DNA from: Acidobacteriota bacterium
GTDB lineage: Bacteria; Acidobacteriota; UBA4820; DSQY01
Assembly: GCA_021814085.1 (NCBI GenBank)
Contig: JAKAJA010000072.1
Coordinates: 1 to 7,767, forward strand
Length of the DNA stretch: 7,767 bases
Direction of reading: 5' to 3'
The notes beneath the pieces were generated by a model. The model was not told where the DNA came from. It worked only from the letters and a program-made list of their open reading frames with translations, and did not search any database. Within the stretch, counting starts at the first letter, position 1. Every line of letters starts with the position of its first letter. This document shows, piece after piece, positions 7,298 through 7,767 of the stretch. The translations under genes were made by a program, and so were the position numbers.

Positions 7298-7339
7298 GCC
7301 GGGAGCTCCGAGCCGGGAGCGGGGAGCGGGGAGCGGAAA
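7298..7339 (+). repeat. Purine-rich heptanucleotide tandem repeat, six units
   Basis: Six consecutive 7-bp units read GCCGGGA, GCTCCGA, GCCGGGA, GCGGGGA, GCGGGGA and GCGGAAA, for a consensus near GCSGGGA. They begin two bases after the topA stop. The second and last units are the most diverged. The pattern resembles short tandemly repeated heptamers known from cyanobacterial intergenic regions, though the unit differs. Confidence 0.8.
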
Positions 7340-7375
7340 ATGTGACCTCCCATTCCCCGCGGCTCTCCCCTCATC

Positions 7376-7417
7376 CCCCAACTATTCACACCTAACTCCT
7401 AACTCTTGACTCTTCAC
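7376..7417 (-). repeat. Second degenerate heptanucleotide repeat, opposite strand composition
   Basis: Plus-strand units of 7 bp are CCCCAAC, TATTCAC, ACCTAAC, TCCTAAC, TCTTGAC and TCTTCAC, all ending in AC. On the minus strand they read as GTNANNN units such as GTTAGGA and GTGAAGA. The array is pyrimidine-rich on the plus strand where the first array is purine-rich, so the two face each other across a 36-base spacer that also contains CTCCC and CTCTCCCC runs. Confidence 0.7.
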
Positions 7418-7461
7418 GCATTACCCCGCAATTCTCACCGCAGGTCCCCCATGCACCGCCA

Positions 7462-7489
7462 CGCCGCCGAGGCCAATGATCCGGCGGCG
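7462..7489. repeat. GC-rich inverted repeat, 8-bp stem
   Basis: CGCCGCCG (7462-7469) pairs perfectly with CGGCGGCG (7482-7489) across a 12-base loop. ATGC at 7451-7454 and GCAT just after the right arm could extend the pairing past a bulge. No T run follows on either strand, so it does not look like a terminator. Confidence 0.55.
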
Positions 7490-7543
7490 CATACCCATTT
7501 AATGAAGGAGCGTCCCGACGCCAGTGGGTCTTATGCAAGGAAG

Positions 7544-7641
7544 GCGAGTGGGGTGAACCGGAGGCGTACCCATCGGGTACGTTGAGGATTCGAACCACGA
7601 GCCTGACGCCGCAGAAGGCCCGCTGCCGTCGGCGCACCCGC
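7544..7641. repeat. REP-like structured intergenic element with GTAC stem
   Basis: The central hairpin is perfect: CGTACCC (7565-7571), loop ATC, GGGTACG (7575-7581). An outer pair, GCGAGTG (7544-7550) with CACCCGC (7635-7641), matches in six of seven positions and encloses the whole. Between them lies GAGCCTGACGCCGCAGA (about 7600-7614). From memory, elements of this build (GTAC stem, then a GAGCC-GACG-CGCAG block, closed by a terminal pair) recur between genes in several GC-rich Deltaproteobacteria-like genomes. I cannot confirm the copy number here, because only one full copy is in the window. Confidence 0.5.
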
Positions 7642-7668
7642 AAAAAAAGGAGGGCCGAAACGGCCCTC
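7642..7668 (-). terminator. Strong rho-independent terminator for the minus-strand gene at the window end
   Basis: On the minus strand GAGGGCCG (7668-7661) pairs with CGGCCCTC (7657-7650) across a TTT loop, followed after one base by seven T (7648-7642). The 8-bp perfect stem and U tract are textbook. It stands 32 bases downstream of the TAA at 7703-7701 and so supports a gene ending there. It gives no T run on the plus strand and would not end topA. Confidence 0.88.
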
Positions 7669-7700
7669 GATGGTTGGAGGAAGGAAGTTGAGTAAGGAGG

Positions 7701-7767
7701 TTACGCGAACGGGTTGGCCAGCTGCTGCGGCGCCGGCCAACTCTCCTCGGAGGACTCGATCTCGTTG
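7701..7767 (-). CDS. C-terminal end of an unidentified protein, 5' part outside window
   Basis: The minus-strand frame is open from the window edge to TAA at 7703-7701, giving 21 residues: NEIESSEESWPAPQQLANPF plus a final alanine. The codons are strongly GC-ending (AAC, GAG, ATC, TCC, CTG, GCC), like the other genes here, and a strong minus-strand terminator follows 32 bases later. These two facts support a real gene end, since the length alone would not. The tail is acidic then Pro/Gln-rich, as in a flexible C-terminus. I do not recognise the family and assign no function. Confidence 0.6.
   Translation of the reverse strand, partial: NEIESSEESWPAPQQLANPFA

Larger units (their letters stand above)
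7297..7700. other. 404-base gene-free interval rich in repeats and hairpins
   Basis: No believable gene lies between the topA stop and the stop of the minus-strand gene at the window edge. Open frames here run across repeats and lack family motifs. In order, the interval holds a purine-rich 7-bp repeat array, a pyrimidine-rich spacer, a second 7-bp array of opposite strand composition, an 8-bp GC-rich inverted repeat, a structured element of about 100 bp around a GTAC stem, and a minus-strand terminator. These are described separately. About 7490-7543 shows no structure I can support. Confidence 0.75.

Noticed and set aside
7302..7309. GGAGCTCC palindrome after topA as a terminator
   Set aside because: An 8-base self-complementary site cannot form a stem with a loop of useful size and has no T run. 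It is better explained as a diverged heptamer unit.
5698..7389. Long open frame on the minus strand opposite topA (563 codons)
   Set aside because: It mirrors topA codon structure, is Leu/Gly/Ala/Val-rich without domain signatures, and overlaps a fully motif-complete TopA.
7581..7602. tRNA T-arm-like sequence GGTTCGAATCC on the minus strand (7597-7587)
   Set aside because: The flanking bases do not form a 5-bp T stem, and no acceptor, anticodon or D arm is found around it. It lies within the GTAC-stem element.

Overview
This is a GC-rich (about two thirds by eye), densely packed bacterial chromosomal segment. The coding is intact and high in GC3, and there are no phage, transposon, CRISPR or tRNA genes. 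The organism cannot be named from the sequence. The SigR-type sigma factor, the dprA-topA pair, the heptanucleotide repeats and a REP-like GTAC-stem element would suit a GC-rich Gram-negative lineage such as Acidobacteriota or one of the former Deltaproteobacteria. That placement is a low-confidence inference.

Layout. (1) Bases 1-2258 (+) hold the large 3' part of comEC, the membrane channel for DNA uptake; its start lies outside the window. (2) A hairpin at about 2257-2283 ends comEC and, on the other strand, the operon that converges on it. (3) Bases 3730-2310 (-) are a three-gene operon: an ECF sigma factor resembling SigR, a zinc-binding anti-sigma factor resembling RsrA (read from a TTG start), and a membrane-anchored TlpA/ResA-like thiol-disulfide protein with a WCPPC active site. 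(4) A 105-base divergent spacer carries a candidate extended -10 promoter for the next operon. (5) Bases 3836-7296 (+) are dprA (recombination mediator for incoming single-stranded DNA) overlapping topA (DNA topoisomerase I with five C-terminal Cys4 zinc ribbons). (6) Bases 7297-7700 contain no gene but are structured: two opposed arrays of 7-bp repeats, a GC-rich inverted repeat, an element of about 100 bp built around a GTAC stem, and a strong terminator for a minus-strand gene. (7) Bases 7701-7767 (-) are the last 21 codons of that gene, which I cannot identify.

How the parts may work together. comEC and dprA are both natural transformation genes: ComEC passes single-stranded DNA into the cytoplasm and DprA loads RecA on it. 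Between them sits a self-contained redox-type signalling module. The anti-sigma factor keeps all four RsrA zinc ligands at RsrA spacing (C3, H29, C33, C36), so thiol oxidation is the likely trigger for sigma release. The third gene is a thiol oxidoreductase but carries an export signal, so it is more likely a regulon output in the envelope than the cytoplasmic reductase that resets the switch. This module and the repeat-rich 3' flank of topA are the most notable parts of the window; nothing here is clearly a wholly new system.
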